DNA of 64,000 bases from Saccharothrix sp. HUAS TT1 (GCF_040744945.1 NZ_CP160453.1:62001-126000); one strand, 5' to 3'. Positions 12,987 through 25,237 are shown, counted from the stretch's first letter. Numbers and translations: made by a program. The notes: generated by a model from the letters alone, not told the origin.

Positions 12987-14003
12987 TCAGTGAGCCGTTC
13001 CCGCCGAGGGCGGGGCCGTGCCGCCGCCCACCCCCGCCTTGAGGGCGAACGCCTCCCCGGCCAGCGCCCCGAGGGCCCAGGCGTCCTTCTCCAGCGGGTC
13101 GACCTCTTGGTAGACGTGGTGGGCGATGGTGTTCAGCGCGGCGACCGGCCCGCCTTCCCGGACGAACTCGGCCCGGGCGGACGCCGAACCGTCGGCGGGC
13201 CTGCCGTCCTCGACCGCCGCGCACGCCTCGCGGAGCCGGACGGTCTCGGCGGCGACCACGTCCGCTTCCTGCCCGGTCACCTCGGCCGCGTGCCGCACCA
13301 CCTTGTCCCGGCAGTCGCCCATGCCGGCCAGCAGCGCGGTGATCTCCTTCTGGATCGTGTCGGGAGACTTGTCCTGGGCGGCACGGGCGGCACGGCTGAG
13401 GTTCTTGAGCTTGAGCACCGCGTTCAACCAGTCGTGGACCGGTCCCGTGGTCCACGGCTCCCAGCGCTCGGCGAGCGACCGCGCTTCCGCCGCCCCCTCG
13501 CCGTCGAGCGTGCCCTTGGCCCTCACGGCGGCCTCGGCCACCCGGCGGGGCACCACCAGCTTGCCCATGATCTCGGGAATCCCGATCCCGCGGGAGGCGA
13601 GCAGCTTGGCCACGGTGAAGTACTGCTCGCAGTGGTACGCCTCGTGGAACAGCGTGTCGGTGTAGCCCTTCACGGCATCCGCGCCCAGCTCGTTGATCGC
13701 CTTGCGGTACAGCTGCTTGCTCGGCGGTAACTTGACCTTCCACAGCACGTGGTCGAACGCGCCGCTCTTGCCCGACGGCAGGGCCGAGTCCTCTACGCGG
13801 GTCCAGGTGGGGACCCCGTCCGCCACCAAGCGCTCCGTCACCCAGTCCAGCAGCTTCGCGTGGAACGACTTCGCACCGGGTTTGGGCGGGTCGTTCGCGA
13901 GCTGGTGGGCGTAGGTGGCGTACTCGTCCACGCGATCCCGCAGCGAGCGCTGGACGACGTCGTGACCGGGCGCGGGCGAAAGCGGACTGCCGGGGGTGAC
14001 CAT
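12987..14003 (-). CDS. Hypothetical protein with HExxH zincin-like motif
   Basis: Function not recognised. 338 residues, no signal peptide or membrane segment. Near residue 120 the protein has TDTLFHEAYHCEQYF, an HExxH motif in a helical context (HEAYH) followed by Glu, as in zinc metallopeptidase-like folds and the eCIS-associated DUF4157 type. The rest is mainly alpha-helical and charged, with a Gly/Pro-rich tail. ATG at 14003 (or GTG 14006); no clear ribosome site. It sits between phoD and the DUF4233-folC-valS operon on the same strand. A peptidase or degenerate zincin scaffold are the options; the third zinc ligand cannot be assigned by eye. Confidence 0.7.
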   Translation of the reverse strand: MVTPGSPLSPAPGHDVVQRSLRDRVDEYATYAHQLANDPPKPGAKSFHAKLLDWVTERLVADGVPTWTRVEDSALPSGKSGAFDHVLWKVKLPPSKQLYRKAINELGADAVKGYTDTLFHEAYHCEQYFTVAKLLASRGIGIPEIMGKLVVPRRVAEAAVRAKGTLDGEGAAEARSLAERWEPWTTGPVHDWLNAVLKLKNLSRAARAAQDKSPDTIQKEITALLAGMGDCRDKVVRHAAEVTGQEADVVAAETVRLREACAAVEDGRPADGSASARAEFVREGGPVAALNTIAHHVYQEVDPLEKDAWALGALAGEAFALKAGVGGGTAPPSAGTAH

Positions 14004-14061
14004 CACGTCAGGGTGGATCGCGGCGGGCGGCCGGTCAAGCCGCCGGGCTGGACGCGACCCG

Positions 14062-14478
14062 TCAGCCCTGCTGCTGGCTGGGCAGCCGGCCCTCGGCCAT
14101 CCGCTTCGCCACGTCCCGCCGCAGCCAGAGCAGGTACACCCAGACCAGGCTGAACACGACGCCGATGCCGCCCAGCGCGGTCATGGCGAACCACGACGCG
14201 ACCATCACGACGTGGATGGCCACGACCACGTACACCGCCCACCGGTGCTTCAGCAGCGCGCAGGTGGCGATCAGCGCGACGATCAGCCCGAGCACCAGGA
14301 ACCCGGTGCCGGTGCCGATGCCGCCGCCCAGCTTCGCCACCACGGGCAGCGCCAGGGCGAGGACGATCGCCTCCAGGATCAGCGTGCCCGCCATGATCCC
14401 GCGGAAGGACTTCATCGGGTCCTTCTTCGGGGCCGGGACGTGGCCGGCCCCGGGGGTGGGCTCGGGGGTCGTGGTCAC
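14062..14478 (-). CDS. DUF4233 family membrane protein (Rv2446c-like)
   Basis: Small membrane protein of unknown function, 138 residues with four hydrophobic segments (about 28-48, 55-75, 78-97, 103-118) after a Pro-rich cytoplasmic start. The stretch KSFRGIMAGTLILEAIVLAL is typical of the family. The GTG start overlaps the folC stop (GTGA at 14478-14475), so it is co-translated with folC. In mycobacteria the same gene sits between folC and ndk (Rv2446c). Confidence 0.85.
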   Translation of the reverse strand: MTTTPEPTPGAGHVPAPKKDPMKSFRGIMAGTLILEAIVLALALPVVAKLGGGIGTGTGFLVLGLIVALIATCALLKHRWAVYVVVAIHVVMVASWFAMTALGGIGVVFSLVWVYLLWLRRDVAKRMAEGRLPSQQQG

Positions 14479-15839
14479 GAGGGCTCCTTGCCGAACAGCG
14501 CACGCGCGTCGCCCGCCGTGACGACCGAGCCGGTCACGACGACGCCGCCACCGGAGACGACGTCGCCGTCGTCGCTCTCCTCGGCCAGCCGCACGGCCTC
14601 CTCGATCGCGTCGTCCAGGTGCGGCTGGACGACCATGCGGTCCTCGCCGAAGATCGGGATCGCCACCCCGGCCAGCAGGTCGGGGTCCATCGCCCGGGGC
14701 GAGGAGTTCGAGGTCAGCACGACCTCCTGCACCACCGGCTCCAGGGCGCTGAGGATGCCGACCGCGTCCTTCTCCTGCATGACGCCGACCACGGCGACCA
14801 GCTTGCGGAAGCCGAACTCCTCGTCCAGCGCCTTCGCCAACGCCTCCGCGCCGTGCGGGTTGTGCGCCGCGTCCACCAGCACCGTCGGCGCCGACCGGAC
14901 GCGTTCCAACCGGCCCGGCGAGCTGACCGAGGCGAACGCCTCGCGCACCGCCTCGATGTCGAGCTGCCGGTCGGCGCCCGCGCCGAAGAACGCCTCCACG
15001 GCGGCCAGGGCGAGGGCCGCGTTCGCGGCCTGGTGCGCGCCGTGCAGCGGCAGGAAGACCTCGTCGTACTCGCCGGCGAGCCCCTGCAGCCGCAGCACCT
15101 GCCCGCCGACCGCGACGTCCCGCCGGCTCACGCCGAACTCGGACCCGAGCCGCGCGACCGTGGCGTCCACCTCGGCGCACCGCCGGAGCAGCACCTGCTC
15201 CACCACCGGCTCCTGCTTGGCCAGCACGGCGACCGCACCGGGCTTGACGATCCCGGCCTTCTCCTCCGCGATGCCGCCCAGGTCACCACCCAGGTACTCG
15301 ACGTGGTCCAGCCCGATCGGCGTGATCACGGCGACCCGGCCGTCGGCGATGTTGGTCGCGTCCCAGGACCCGCCCATGCCGACCTCGATCACGCCGACGT
15401 CGACCGGGGCGTCCGCGAACGCCGCGAACGCCATGCCGGTCAGCACCTCGAACTTGCTCATCGGCACGTCGCCGCGCGCGTCCACGATCGACAGGTACGG
15501 CTCGACGTCCCGGTAGATCTCGACGTACCGGGAGGGGCTGATCGGGGTGCCGTCGACGCTGATCCGCTCGGTCGCCAGCTGCAGGTGCGGGCTGGTGTAC
15601 CGGCCGGTGCGCAGCCCGATCCTGGTCAGCAGCGCGTCGATCATCCGGGACGTGGACGTCTTGCCGTTCGTCCCGCCGACGTGCACCACCGGGTACGACG
15701 ACTGCGGGTCGCCGAGGATGTCGGCCAGCGCCTTGATCCGGTCCAGGCTCGGCTCGATCTTGGTCTCGGGCCAGCGGGTGTTCAGCTCCGACTCGACCTG
15801 CCGCAGCTCCTCCAGCGCGCCCGTCTCGAAGCCGGTCAC
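14475..15839 (-). CDS. folC: Bifunctional folylpolyglutamate synthase / dihydrofolate synthase
   Basis: Adds glutamate to dihydropteroate and then polyglutamylates folates in the cytoplasm. 454 residues, normal length. Mur-ligase-type ATP site [11 protein letters not shown] (about 53-63), SPHL (about 84-87), the conserved [10 protein letters not shown] and GLDHVEYLG segments, and the C-terminal domain with VDAAHNPHG. The GTG start overlaps the valS stop (GTGA at 15839-15836). The order valS-folC-DUF4233 is the standard actinobacterial operon. Confidence 0.96.
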   Translation of the reverse strand: MTGFETGALEELRQVESELNTRWPETKIEPSLDRIKALADILGDPQSSYPVVHVGGTNGKTSTSRMIDALLTRIGLRTGRYTSPHLQLATERISVDGTPISPSRYVEIYRDVEPYLSIVDARGDVPMSKFEVLTGMAFAAFADAPVDVGVIEVGMGGSWDATNIADGRVAVITPIGLDHVEYLGGDLGGIAEEKAGIVKPGAVAVLAKQEPVVEQVLLRRCAEVDATVARLGSEFGVSRRDVAVGGQVLRLQGLAGEYDEVFLPLHGAHQAANAALALAAVEAFFGAGADRQLDIEAVREAFASVSSPGRLERVRSAPTVLVDAAHNPHGAEALAKALDEEFGFRKLVAVVGVMQEKDAVGILSALEPVVQEVVLTSNSSPRAMDPDLLAGVAIPIFGEDRMVVQPHLDDAIEEAVRLAEESDDGDVVSGGGVVVTGSVVTAGDARALFGKEPS

Positions 15840-18472
15840 GAGTTGTCCTGCGGCATGGTCTCCAGGCGGGCGTGGATCCGGTCGACCTCGGCGTTGGCCG
15901 CCGCCAGCCTGGCCTGGATCTTGGCCACGACGTCGGCGGGCGCCTTGGCCAGGAACGCGGCGTTGCCGAGCTTGCCCTCGCACTGGGCGCGCTCCTTCTC
16001 GGCCACGGCCAGGTCCTTGGCGAGCCGCTTGCGCTCGGCCACGACGTCCACCGCGCCGGACAGGTCCAGCTCGACCTTGACCGTGCCGGCGGGCAGGCCG
16101 ACGTCGAGCGAGACGCTGACCGAGAAGTCGTCGCCGGGCTCGGTCATCCTGGTCAGCGCCCGCACCGCGGGCACCTGCTCCAGCAGGTCGACGCAGCACG
16201 CGCCGCGGACCTTGCCCGCGACCTTCTGCGCGGGCTTGAGGCCCTGGTCGGAGCGGAACCGGCGGATCTCGGTGACGAGCTTCTTCAGCCCCTCGACCCG
16301 GGTGGCGGCCACCTCGTCGCGCTCGGCGCCGGTCGGCTTCGGCCACGGCGCGACCACCACGGACTCGCCGCCGGTGAGGGTGGTCCACAGCACCTCGGTG
16401 ATGAACGGCGTGAGCGGGTGCAGCAGGCGCAGCACCACTTCCAGCACGTGGCCGAGCACGGCCTGGGTGGCCTCGGCGCGCGCGCCGCCCTCGGCGAGCT
16501 GGACCTTGGCCAGTTCGAGGTACCAGTCGCAGTACTCGTCCCAGGTGAAGTGGTAGAGCGCTTCGCTGAGCTTGGCGAACTGGAACGCCTCGAAGTAGCC
16601 GTCGACGTCGGTCACGAGCCCGTCGAGCAGGTCGAGGATCCAGCGGTCGGCGTCGGTCAGCTCCTCGCGCGGCGGCAGCGGCCGGGCGACGGTGGCGCCG
16701 TTGTTGAGCGCGAACCGGGAGGCGTTCCACAGCTTCGTGGTGAAGTTGCGCGACCCGGCCGCCCACTCCTCGGCCAGCGCCATGTCGGAGCCGGGGTTGG
16801 CGCCGCGCAGCAGCGTGAAGCGGGTGGCGTCGGCGCCGTAGGCGTCCATCCAGTCGATGGGGTCGATGCCGTTGCCGCGCGACTTCGACATCTTCTTGCC
16901 GTGCTGGTCGCGGATGAGGCCGTGCAGGAACACGTGGTCGAACGGCTGCTCGCCGTCCATCGCGTACAGGCCGAACATCATCATCCGGACGACCCAGAAG
17001 AACAGGATGTCGTAGCCGGTGGACAGGACGCTGGTCGGGTAGAACTTGGCCAGGTCGGCGGTCCGGTCCGGCCAACCCAGGGTCGAGAAGGGCCACAGGC
17101 CGGACGAGAACCACGTGTCGAGCACGTCCTCGTCCTGGACCCAGCCCTCGCCGGGCGGCTCCTCGCCGGGGCCGACGCACACGACCTGGTCGTCGGGGCC
17201 GTACCAGACCGGGATGCGGTGGCCCCACCACAGCTGCCGCGAGATGCACCAGTCGTTGAGGTTGTCGACCCAGTCGAAGTAGCGCTTGGCCAGCTCCGGC
17301 GGGTGGATGGTGGTGCGGCCGTCCCGGACGGCGGCGGCCGCGGCCTCGGCGAGCGGGGCGACCCGGACCCACCACTGCATCGACAGGCGCGGCTCGATGA
17401 CCGTGTCGCAGCGCGAGCAGTGGCCGACGGAGTGCTTGTAGGGGCGCTTCTCGGCGACGATGCGGCCCTGTTCGCGCAGGGCGGCGACGACGGCGGGCCG
17501 CGCCTCGAAGCGGTCCATGCTCTCGAACGGCCCGTGCGCGGTGATCACGCCGCGGCCGTCCATGACGGTGAGCGCGGGCAGCTGGTGGCGCTGGCCGATC
17601 TCGAAGTCGTTCGGGTCGTGCGCGGGGGTGACCTTGACCGCGCCGGTGCCGAACTTCGGGTCGACGTGCTCGTCGGCGACGATCGGCACGCGCCGGCCGG
17701 TCAGGGGCACCTCGACCTCGGTGCCGATGAGGTGCCGGTAGCGCTCGTCCTCGGGGTGGACGGCCACGGCGGTGTCGCCGAGCATCGTCTCCGCGCGGGT
17801 GGTGGCGACCACGATGGAGTTCTCGCCGGAGCCGTAGCGGATGGAGACGAGCTCGCCGTCGTCCTCGGAGTGGTCGACCTCGATGTCGGACAGCGCGGTC
17901 TGGCAGCGCGGGCACCAGTTGATGATCCGCTCGGCGCGGTAGATCAGGCCGTCGTCGAAGAGCTTCTTGAAGATGGTCTGGACGGCCTGGGACAGGCCCT
18001 CGTCCATGGTGAAGCGGACGCGGCTCCAGTCGACGCCGTCGCCGAGGCGGCGCATCTGGCCGAGGATCCGGCCGCCGACCTCCTCGCGCCACTCCCAGAC
18101 GCGTTCGACGAACTGCTCCCGGCCGACGTCGTGGCGGGACTTGCCCTCGTCGGCCAGGGCGCGCTCGACGGCGGTCTGGGTGGCGATGCCGGCGTGGTCG
18201 GTGCCGGGCAGCCACAGCACCTCGTAGCCCTGCATGCGGCGGCGGCGGCTCAGCGCGTCCATCACGCTGTGGTTCATGGCGTGGCCCATGTGCAGGCTGC
18301 CGTTGACGTTCGGCGGCGGGAGCACGATGGAGAACGGCGGCTTGTCACTTGCGGCGTCGGCCGTGAAGTAGCCGCGCTCGACCCACCGCTCGTACAGCCC
18401 GGCCTCTACCTCGGCCGGGTTCCAGGCCGGCGGGAGTTCGGATCGCTGCGGTGCGGTGGGGGTCTCAGTCAC
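15836..18472 (-). CDS. valS: Valyl-tRNA synthetase
   Basis: Class I aminoacyl-tRNA synthetase charging tRNA-Val, with an editing domain. 878 residues, family-typical. HIGH motif as [13 protein letters not shown] (about 51-63), CP1 editing region in the middle, KMSKS in [10 protein letters not shown] (about 527-536), anticodon-binding domain, and a C-terminal coiled-coil tail (about 805-870) that clamps the tRNA. ATG at 18472. First gene of a leftward operon with folC and DUF4233. Its leader region carries one copy of a 40-bp repeat shared with the divergent gene. No T-box signature was seen. Confidence 0.97.
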   Translation of the reverse strand: MTETPTAPQRSELPPAWNPAEVEAGLYERWVERGYFTADAASDKPPFSIVLPPPNVNGSLHMGHAMNHSVMDALSRRRRMQGYEVLWLPGTDHAGIATQTAVERALADEGKSRHDVGREQFVERVWEWREEVGGRILGQMRRLGDGVDWSRVRFTMDEGLSQAVQTIFKKLFDDGLIYRAERIINWCPRCQTALSDIEVDHSEDDGELVSIRYGSGENSIVVATTRAETMLGDTAVAVHPEDERYRHLIGTEVEVPLTGRRVPIVADEHVDPKFGTGAVKVTPAHDPNDFEIGQRHQLPALTVMDGRGVITAHGPFESMDRFEARPAVVAALREQGRIVAEKRPYKHSVGHCSRCDTVIEPRLSMQWWVRVAPLAEAAAAAVRDGRTTIHPPELAKRYFDWVDNLNDWCISRQLWWGHRIPVWYGPDDQVVCVGPGEEPPGEGWVQDEDVLDTWFSSGLWPFSTLGWPDRTADLAKFYPTSVLSTGYDILFFWVVRMMMFGLYAMDGEQPFDHVFLHGLIRDQHGKKMSKSRGNGIDPIDWMDAYGADATRFTLLRGANPGSDMALAEEWAAGSRNFTTKLWNASRFALNNGATVARPLPPREELTDADRWILDLLDGLVTDVDGYFEAFQFAKLSEALYHFTWDEYCDWYLELAKVQLAEGGARAEATQAVLGHVLEVVLRLLHPLTPFITEVLWTTLTGGESVVVAPWPKPTGAERDEVAATRVEGLKKLVTEIRRFRSDQGLKPAQKVAGKVRGACCVDLLEQVPAVRALTRMTEPGDDFSVSVSLDVGLPAGTVKVELDLSGAVDVVAERKRLAKDLAVAEKERAQCEGKLGNAAFLAKAPADVVAKIQARLAAANAEVDRIHARLETMPQDNS

Positions 18473-18494
18473 GGTCGAAGTCTACGGAGGCTCG

Positions 18495-18534
18495 GGTATC
18501 GACTTCTAATCAGATACCTGGTAGCGGCCCCGGT
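18495..18534. repeat. Direct repeat copy 1 in the valS leader region
   Basis: Shares about 29 of 40 bases with 18609-18648, including GTATCGACTTC and TGGTA at identical spacing. This copy also has inverted GGTATC-N12-GATACC halves, so it could be a regulator site. It lies 23 bp before the valS start. Confidence 0.5.
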
Positions 18535-18608
18535 GCGTGGCGACCGACCCGACCGGGCCCGTTCGGGGTGGTGGCGGGGCGCGTCCGCCGGGCTCGTGGT
18601 GACCACCC

Positions 18609-18648
18609 CGTATCGACTTCGCGACGGATAGCTGGTAACGCCTTCGGT
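18609..18648. repeat. Direct repeat copy 2 upstream of the first paralogue
   Basis: Second copy of the valS-leader repeat in the same orientation, ending 26 bp before the GTG at 18675. The inverted halves are imperfect here (TATC...GATA). Each divergent gene thus has one copy near its start. Confidence 0.5.
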
Positions 18649-18674
18649 AGGGCTGACGTCGAGTGGGGGGAACC

Positions 18675-19586
18675 GTGGACGAGTACCGGATCGAGGACCA
18701 CCCCGACCTTCAGGACCGCGGCTGGGCGCGGGCGGCCGTGCGGCGGGCCGAGCGGGAGGCCAGGGCGCAGCGGTTGCGGTCGTTGCCCCGGCGGCCGCGG
18801 CGGCGGTTCTGGGCGGGGCTGGCGATCGCGGTGGCGGCGGTGCTGCTCGGGTGGGCGGTGGTCGAGACGGGTTCGGGCGCCGGCACGGGCTCGTCGGGCG
18901 GGCTGCGACCGGTCGACCCGGACGAGCCGTTCGCGGGCACGTCGGCGGCGTCGTGGGCGGACGGCGCGGACGGGGTGGTGGCGCCGGACGGCCACCAGGT
19001 CGGCCCCTACCCGGCCGACCAGGTGCGGGCGACCTACGAGCGGGTGCGCGAGGCGGTGGTCGCGGCCCGGCTGGACCGGCGGGTGGTGCGCGACCACGAC
19101 CTGGAGCCGTTCTTCGGGCTGTTCGCACCGGACCTGCGGGACTCGCTGCGGGTGCTGTTCGACGGCCGCAACGACGGCGAGGCGGCGTTGGCGGCGACGC
19201 GGGTGGACAGGGGCGCGCGGTTGGCGGAGGTGGAGCCGAAGGTGCGCGGCGAGATGGTCGCCGAGGTGGGGCCGGAGGGCGAGCTGGCGGTGCGGACGGA
19301 CTACACGTTCGCCTACGCGTTCACGCCGGACCGGCCGGAGGCGGTGCGCGGGCCGCTGGACGTGGTGGCGTTGTCGCGGTTCCAGGTGCGGTACTCGGTG
19401 CGCACCGGCGGTCCGGGCGTGGAGGGGCTGTGGGCGGACGCGTCGATCGGCTCGTTGCACTCGATCGGGTGTTCGGCGGCCAAGCGCGGCTACCTGGCGC
19501 CCGCGTTCACCGAGCCGGCGCTGCCGACGGGGTTGGACTTCGACCTCAGCGCCCCGTCCTCGCCCGCCGACGGCTGCCCGGAGTGA
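18675..19586 (+). CDS. Membrane-anchored protein of unknown function (paralogue 1)
   Basis: Not recognised beyond being a paralogue of the next gene. 303 residues: a charged, Arg-rich cytoplasmic head (about 1-42), one membrane segment (about 43-63), then an extracytoplasmic domain of about 235 residues. Shared landmarks with the neighbour are EDHPDL near the N-terminus, RRAEREARA, TYERVREAVVAARLDRRVV, HDLEPFFGLFAPDL, LFDGRND and a C-terminal Cys pair (GCSAAKRGYLAP; DGCPE). The GTG at 18675 overlaps a G-rich ribosome site; homology with the neighbour supports this start over 18663. It is probably a surface or sensor protein; nothing enzymatic is visible. Confidence 0.8.
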   Translation: MDEYRIEDHPDLQDRGWARAAVRRAEREARAQRLRSLPRRPRRRFWAGLAIAVAAVLLGWAVVETGSGAGTGSSGGLRPVDPDEPFAGTSAASWADGADGVVAPDGHQVGPYPADQVRATYERVREAVVAARLDRRVVRDHDLEPFFGLFAPDLRDSLRVLFDGRNDGEAALAATRVDRGARLAEVEPKVRGEMVAEVGPEGELAVRTDYTFAYAFTPDRPEAVRGPLDVVALSRFQVRYSVRTGGPGVEGLWADASIGSLHSIGCSAAKRGYLAPAFTEPALPTGLDFDLSAPSSPADGCPE

Positions 19587-19611
19587 CCCGGTAACGCGGA
19601 CGTCGCCTAGT

Positions 19612-19640
19612 CCGATCGAGTGATCGCATCACTCGATCGG
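19612..19640. terminator. Perfect hairpin between the two paralogues
   Basis: 13-bp perfect inverted repeat (19612-19624 and 19628-19640) with a 3-nt loop. It lies 25 bp after the first paralogue's stop and 12 bp before the second's start. It could terminate the first gene or act as an operator/translation-control hairpin of the second; there is no U-tract. Confidence 0.55.
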
Positions 19641-19652
19641 GGGGGCAGCACG

Positions 19653-20600
19653 GTGGACATGCACGGGTTGGAGGACCACCCGGACCTGAACGACGAGAAG
19701 TGGATCCGGGAGGCGACCCGGCGGGCGGAGCGGGAAGCCCGCGCGTTCCGCCCCAAGCGGCGTCGAAGGCCGCGGCTGCCGCAGGGCCGGGCCAGGGCGA
19801 TCACCGCCGCGGCGCTCGTGGTGGCGATGCTGGTCGGCGCGTCGGTGTGGAGCGGGTTCGGGCAGGACGCGTCGCAGCCCAACGCGTTCTCCGGCGTCGA
19901 CCTGGACCGGCCGTTCACCGGCACGCCCGCCGAGGGGTGGGCGGACGGCGAGGCCGGGGTCGTCGCGCCCGCCGCGGCGGCGGTCGGCGAGTTCTCCGCC
20001 GAGCAGGTCGCGCAGGGGTACGAGCGGGTGCGGCAGGCCGTGATCGCGTCCCGGCTGGACCGCCGGGTGGTCGAGGCGCACGACGTGGAGCCGTTCCTGG
20101 CGCTGCTCGCGCCGGACCTCCAGGACCACATGCGCCCGCTGTTCGACGGCCGCAACGACGTCGAGGCGGGCCTGGTCGTCACGCGGGTGGCGCGGGGCTC
20201 GCGGCTGCTGCCCGCCGCGCCGAAGGTCAACGGCTGGATGCGCGCCGAGGCGGGCGAGCCGGGCGAGCTGGTCGTGCGCACGAACTACGTGATCGCCTAC
20301 GCGTTCGCCGCCGCCGAGCCGGGCAGGCTGGCCGGTCCGATGGACATCGTCGCGGTGAGCCGGGTCGAGATGAGCTACGTCGTGCGCTCCGGCCCGGACC
20401 TCCGGCCCGAGAGCCACGGCCTGTGGACCGACGAGGCGTCCGGGTTCAGCTACTCGATGTCGTGCGAGGCGGCCGAGCGGGGCTTCCTCGCGCCGTGGAT
20501 CGCCGACCGCCGGACCGGCGCCGCCGGCGGCGCGGAGGACCCCGAGGAGTACTTCGACCCGAACCGGCCGCTGTCGACCGAGGACGACTGCCGGGAGTGA
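19653..20600 (+). CDS. Membrane-anchored protein of unknown function (paralogue 2)
   Basis: 315 residues, same architecture as the preceding gene: basic head with EDHPDL and RRAEREARA, one membrane segment (about 48-66), and an extracytoplasmic domain with YERVRQAVIASRLDRRVV, HDVEPFLALLAPDL, LFDGRNDVEAGLVVTRV and C-terminal cysteines (SMSCEAAERGF; TEDDCRE). It has extra acidic residues near the C-terminus (EDPEEYFDPN). The GTG at 19653 is chosen because it aligns with the neighbour's start. A duplication that has diverged is the simplest reading. Function unknown. Confidence 0.8.
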   Translation: MDMHGLEDHPDLNDEKWIREATRRAEREARAFRPKRRRRPRLPQGRARAITAAALVVAMLVGASVWSGFGQDASQPNAFSGVDLDRPFTGTPAEGWADGEAGVVAPAAAAVGEFSAEQVAQGYERVRQAVIASRLDRRVVEAHDVEPFLALLAPDLQDHMRPLFDGRNDVEAGLVVTRVARGSRLLPAAPKVNGWMRAEAGEPGELVVRTNYVIAYAFAAAEPGRLAGPMDIVAVSRVEMSYVVRSGPDLRPESHGLWTDEASGFSYSMSCEAAERGFLAPWIADRRTGAAGGAEDPEEYFDPNRPLSTEDDCRE

Positions 20601-20607
20601 GGCGGCC

Positions 20608-20647
20608 GGGCGTCACCCGTTCAGTCGATTCGCGGGTTGGTGACGCC
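20608..20647. terminator. Hairpin after paralogue 2
   Basis: Inverted repeat GCGTCACC...GGTGACGC with a 24-nt interior that contains a further CCCG/CGGG pairing, starting 8 bp after the stop codon. Likely terminator. Confidence 0.5.
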
Positions 20648-20659
20648 GATCACAATTGA

Positions 20660-20805
20660 CACCGATCCCGGATCGGTGCAGGTGGGAAGCCGGGTGCACG
20701 GGCCGTTCGCAACCCCTTGGGGCCCGTGCCGGCGATCTGGCGCGCCTCGCCGCGACCGGTGATCGGACAGGCCGCCGGCGCGCTCGCGCGGGGTGCGCCG
20801 GCGGC
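20660..20805 (+). promoter_or_regulatory. Structured leader/promoter region of the molybdoenzyme gene
   Basis: A TTGACA (-35-like, 20656-20661) abuts a perfect 9+1+9 palindrome (20660-20678). Two strong hairpins follow: 20696-20729 (9-bp arms) and 20771-20805 (11-bp arms, 13-nt loop). The start codon is at 20857. Either operator plus leader hairpins or an RNA switch is possible; no known riboswitch consensus was recognised. Confidence 0.4.
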
Positions 20806-20856
20806 GTCGCACGGTCGCGCCCGCGTGGCCGCAGGATGTGGGCGCAGAATGTGGTC

Positions 20857-23151
<2,295 letters not shown>

Positions 23152-23221
23152 CCCGGCGGCGCGGTAACGCCGGCGGCCGTTCGGGCGAACCACAGGGCAA
23201 CCGACCGCTCTGGAGTCAGCC

Positions 23222-23704
23222 TTGATCAGGACCGTGCTCGCCGTCGCGCTGCTCGCGCTCAGCGCCTGCACGAGCACCCCACCGGACCCGCCGCCGAGCG
23301 CGCCACCGACCGAACCGCCGTCCACCGCGACCGATTCGGCGGGCGTGAACTGCGACGACGCCCCGCCCGAGGTGGTCGGCGCGGCGCTGCGGCTGCGGCT
23401 CAACCACACCCGGCAGACGATCACCGGCAACGTGGTCCGCTGCGCCTACGACGGCGGGATGGCCGAGGTCCGGTTCGAGACCGGCGCGGACGCGGCGTCG
23501 TTCGCCGGGGGTCGGGCGGAGCACGGGCGGGTGACCGACCTGCCGGACTTCCACGACGAGGCGTACCGCGCCACGGACGTCGTCGGCGAGGTCGTCAAGA
23601 CCACCGTCGTCGCCCGCTCCGGGACGGTCGAGGTGACCGTGACGTCCGGCGCGAACGCCGACCAGGCGCGACAGCTGGTCGACGACCTCTTCGCCGCCCT
23701 CTGA
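23222..23704 (+). CDS. Hypothetical lipoprotein
   Basis: 160 residues. A lipoprotein signal with lipobox LSAC (lipidated Cys at about residue 16) is followed by a Pro/Thr-rich linker (about 18-42) and a small domain with three further Cys in the first third (NCDDAPP, RCAYDGG). GGAG lies six bases before the TTG start. Predicted to sit on the outer face of the membrane. It follows the molybdoenzyme by 70 bp and converges with the CrtI-like gene. No family recognised. Confidence 0.75.
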   Translation: MIRTVLAVALLALSACTSTPPDPPPSAPPTEPPSTATDSAGVNCDDAPPEVVGAALRLRLNHTRQTITGNVVRCAYDGGMAEVRFETGADAASFAGGRAEHGRVTDLPDFHDEAYRATDVVGEVVKTTVVARSGTVEVTVTSGANADQARQLVDDLFAAL

Positions 23705-23716
23705 GCCGGGCCCGGG

Positions 23717-25237
23717 TCACCGCTCCAGCACGGCCATCGCCGCGTTGTGGCCGCCGATCCCGCTGACCCCGCCGCCGCGCCGGGCGCCCGCGCCGCACAC
23801 GAACAGGTTCGCCACGTCGGTCTCCACGCCCCACCGGCCGACCTCGTCCTCGCGCTCGGCGAACGGCCAGGCCAGCTCGTCGTGGAAGATGTTGCCGCGC
23901 GGCAGGCCCAGTTCGGCCTCCAGGTCGAGCGGCGTGCGGGCCTCCAGGCACGGCTCGCCGTCGGCGTCCGTCGCCAGGCAGGACTCGATCGGCTCCTCCA
24001 GGTGGGCGTTCAGCCCGGCCAGGTAGCGGCCGACCAGCTCGTCCCGCAGCCCGGCGTTGTCCCGTTCGAACAACGCCGCCGGCGTGTGCAGCCCGAACAG
24101 CGTCAGCGTGTGCCACCCGCGCCCGACCAGCTCGGGCCCGAGGATCGACGGGTCGGTCAACGTGTGGCAGTACATCTCCGACGGCAGCACGGACGGCGCC
24201 CGCCCGGCCGCGCTCTCCCGGTACGCCGCCTCCAGCTGCCCGTACGACTCGTCCACGTGCAGCGTGCCGGCGAACGCCACCCGCGGGTCGACGCCGCTGC
24301 GGAACCGCGGCAGCCGCTCCAGCAGCATGTTCACCTTCACCTGGCAGCCCTCGGCCACCGGCGTGCCCGGCCGACCCCGCAGCGCGTCCAGAGTGGACGG
24401 GGCGACGCCGGACAGCACGAACCGCGCGCCCACCGCGCGGCCGTCGTACTCGACCTCGGCCGCCGTGCCGTCCGCGTCCACCCGCGTCACCTCGGCGCCC
24501 GTCACGACCTCCGCACCGGCCTCGCGCGCCACCCGCAGCAGCTCGCCGGTCACCGCGCCCATCCCGCCGACCGGCACCTGCCACTCACCCGTGCCGTTGC
24601 CGATCACGTGGTACAGGAAGCACCGGTTGGCCTTCAGGTCGTGCAACGACGTGTGCGTGCCGATCAGCGCGTCGGTCGCGACCACGCCGCGCACCACGTC
24701 GTCGGCGAACAGCTCCTCCAGCGCCTCGCCCAGCGGCCGTTCCACGACCTGGTCCCACAGCCGGGCCCGCGCGACCGAGTCGACCCGCAGCCGGGCGTGC
24801 TCGCGCGACAGCAGCGGCTCCAGCATCGTCGGCGCCAGCGCCCCGGCCAGCACCTCCAGGTCGTCGTACCAGCGCCGCCAGCGCTCCCACTCGGCGTCCG
24901 ACCCGGTCAGCGCCCGGAACGAGGCCGCGGTCGCCCCGCCCGGGTCGCGCTCCACCAGCAGGTCGCCCGCCGGCGTGTACGACGAGGACGCGCGGGACCG
25001 CAGCGACACCCGCAGCCCGAGGTCGGCGACGATCCGGTCCGGCAGCAGGCTGACCAGGTACGAGTACCGGGACAACCGGGCCGGCACGCCCGCGAACGCC
25101 TGTTCGCTCACCGCCGCGCCGCCGACGTGGCCCAGCTTCTCCAGCACCAGCACCGTGCGGCCCGCCCGCGCCAGGTAGGCCGCCGCGACCAGCGCGTTGT
25201 GCCCGCCGCCGACCACCACCACGTCGTAGATGTCCAC
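23717..25237 (-). CDS. FAD-dependent phytoene desaturase-like (CrtI-type) oxidoreductase
   Basis: 506 residues. N-terminal Rossmann motif [21 protein letters not shown] (start about residue 6) and a C-terminal flavin segment [19 protein letters not shown] place it in the CrtI/amine-oxidase-like family. Not necessarily carotenogenic: no other carotenoid gene is nearby, and this clade (pyridine nucleotide-disulphide oxidoreductase domain 2-like) has largely unknown substrates. GTG at 25237. It ends 12 bp from the lipoprotein stop and is divergent from fdhD, with about 94 bp between starts. Confidence 0.85.
   Translation of the reverse strand: MDIYDVVVVGGGHNALVAAAYLARAGRTVLVLEKLGHVGGAAVSEQAFAGVPARLSRYSYLVSLLPDRIVADLGLRVSLRSRASSSYTPAGDLLVERDPGGATAASFRALTGSDAEWERWRRWYDDLEVLAGALAPTMLEPLLSREHARLRVDSVARARLWDQVVERPLGEALEELFADDVVRGVVATDALIGTHTSLHDLKANRCFLYHVIGNGTGEWQVPVGGMGAVTGELLRVAREAGAEVVTGAEVTRVDADGTAAEVEYDGRAVGARFVLSGVAPSTLDALRGRPGTPVAEGCQVKVNMLLERLPRFRSGVDPRVAFAGTLHVDESYGQLEAAYRESAAGRAPSVLPSEMYCHTLTDPSILGPELVGRGWHTLTLFGLHTPAALFERDNAGLRDELVGRYLAGLNAHLEEPIESCLATDADGEPCLEARTPLDLEAELGLPRGNIFHDELAWPFAEREDEVGRWGVETDVANLFVCGAGARRGGGVSGIGGHNAAMAVLER

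Noticed and set aside
18473..18674. T-box riboswitch ahead of valS
   Set aside because: No T-box consensus or specifier/antiterminator architecture could be seen.
20641..20856. Known Moco riboswitch
   Set aside because: Hairpins exist but the known consensus could not be matched by eye; kept only as a hypothesis.
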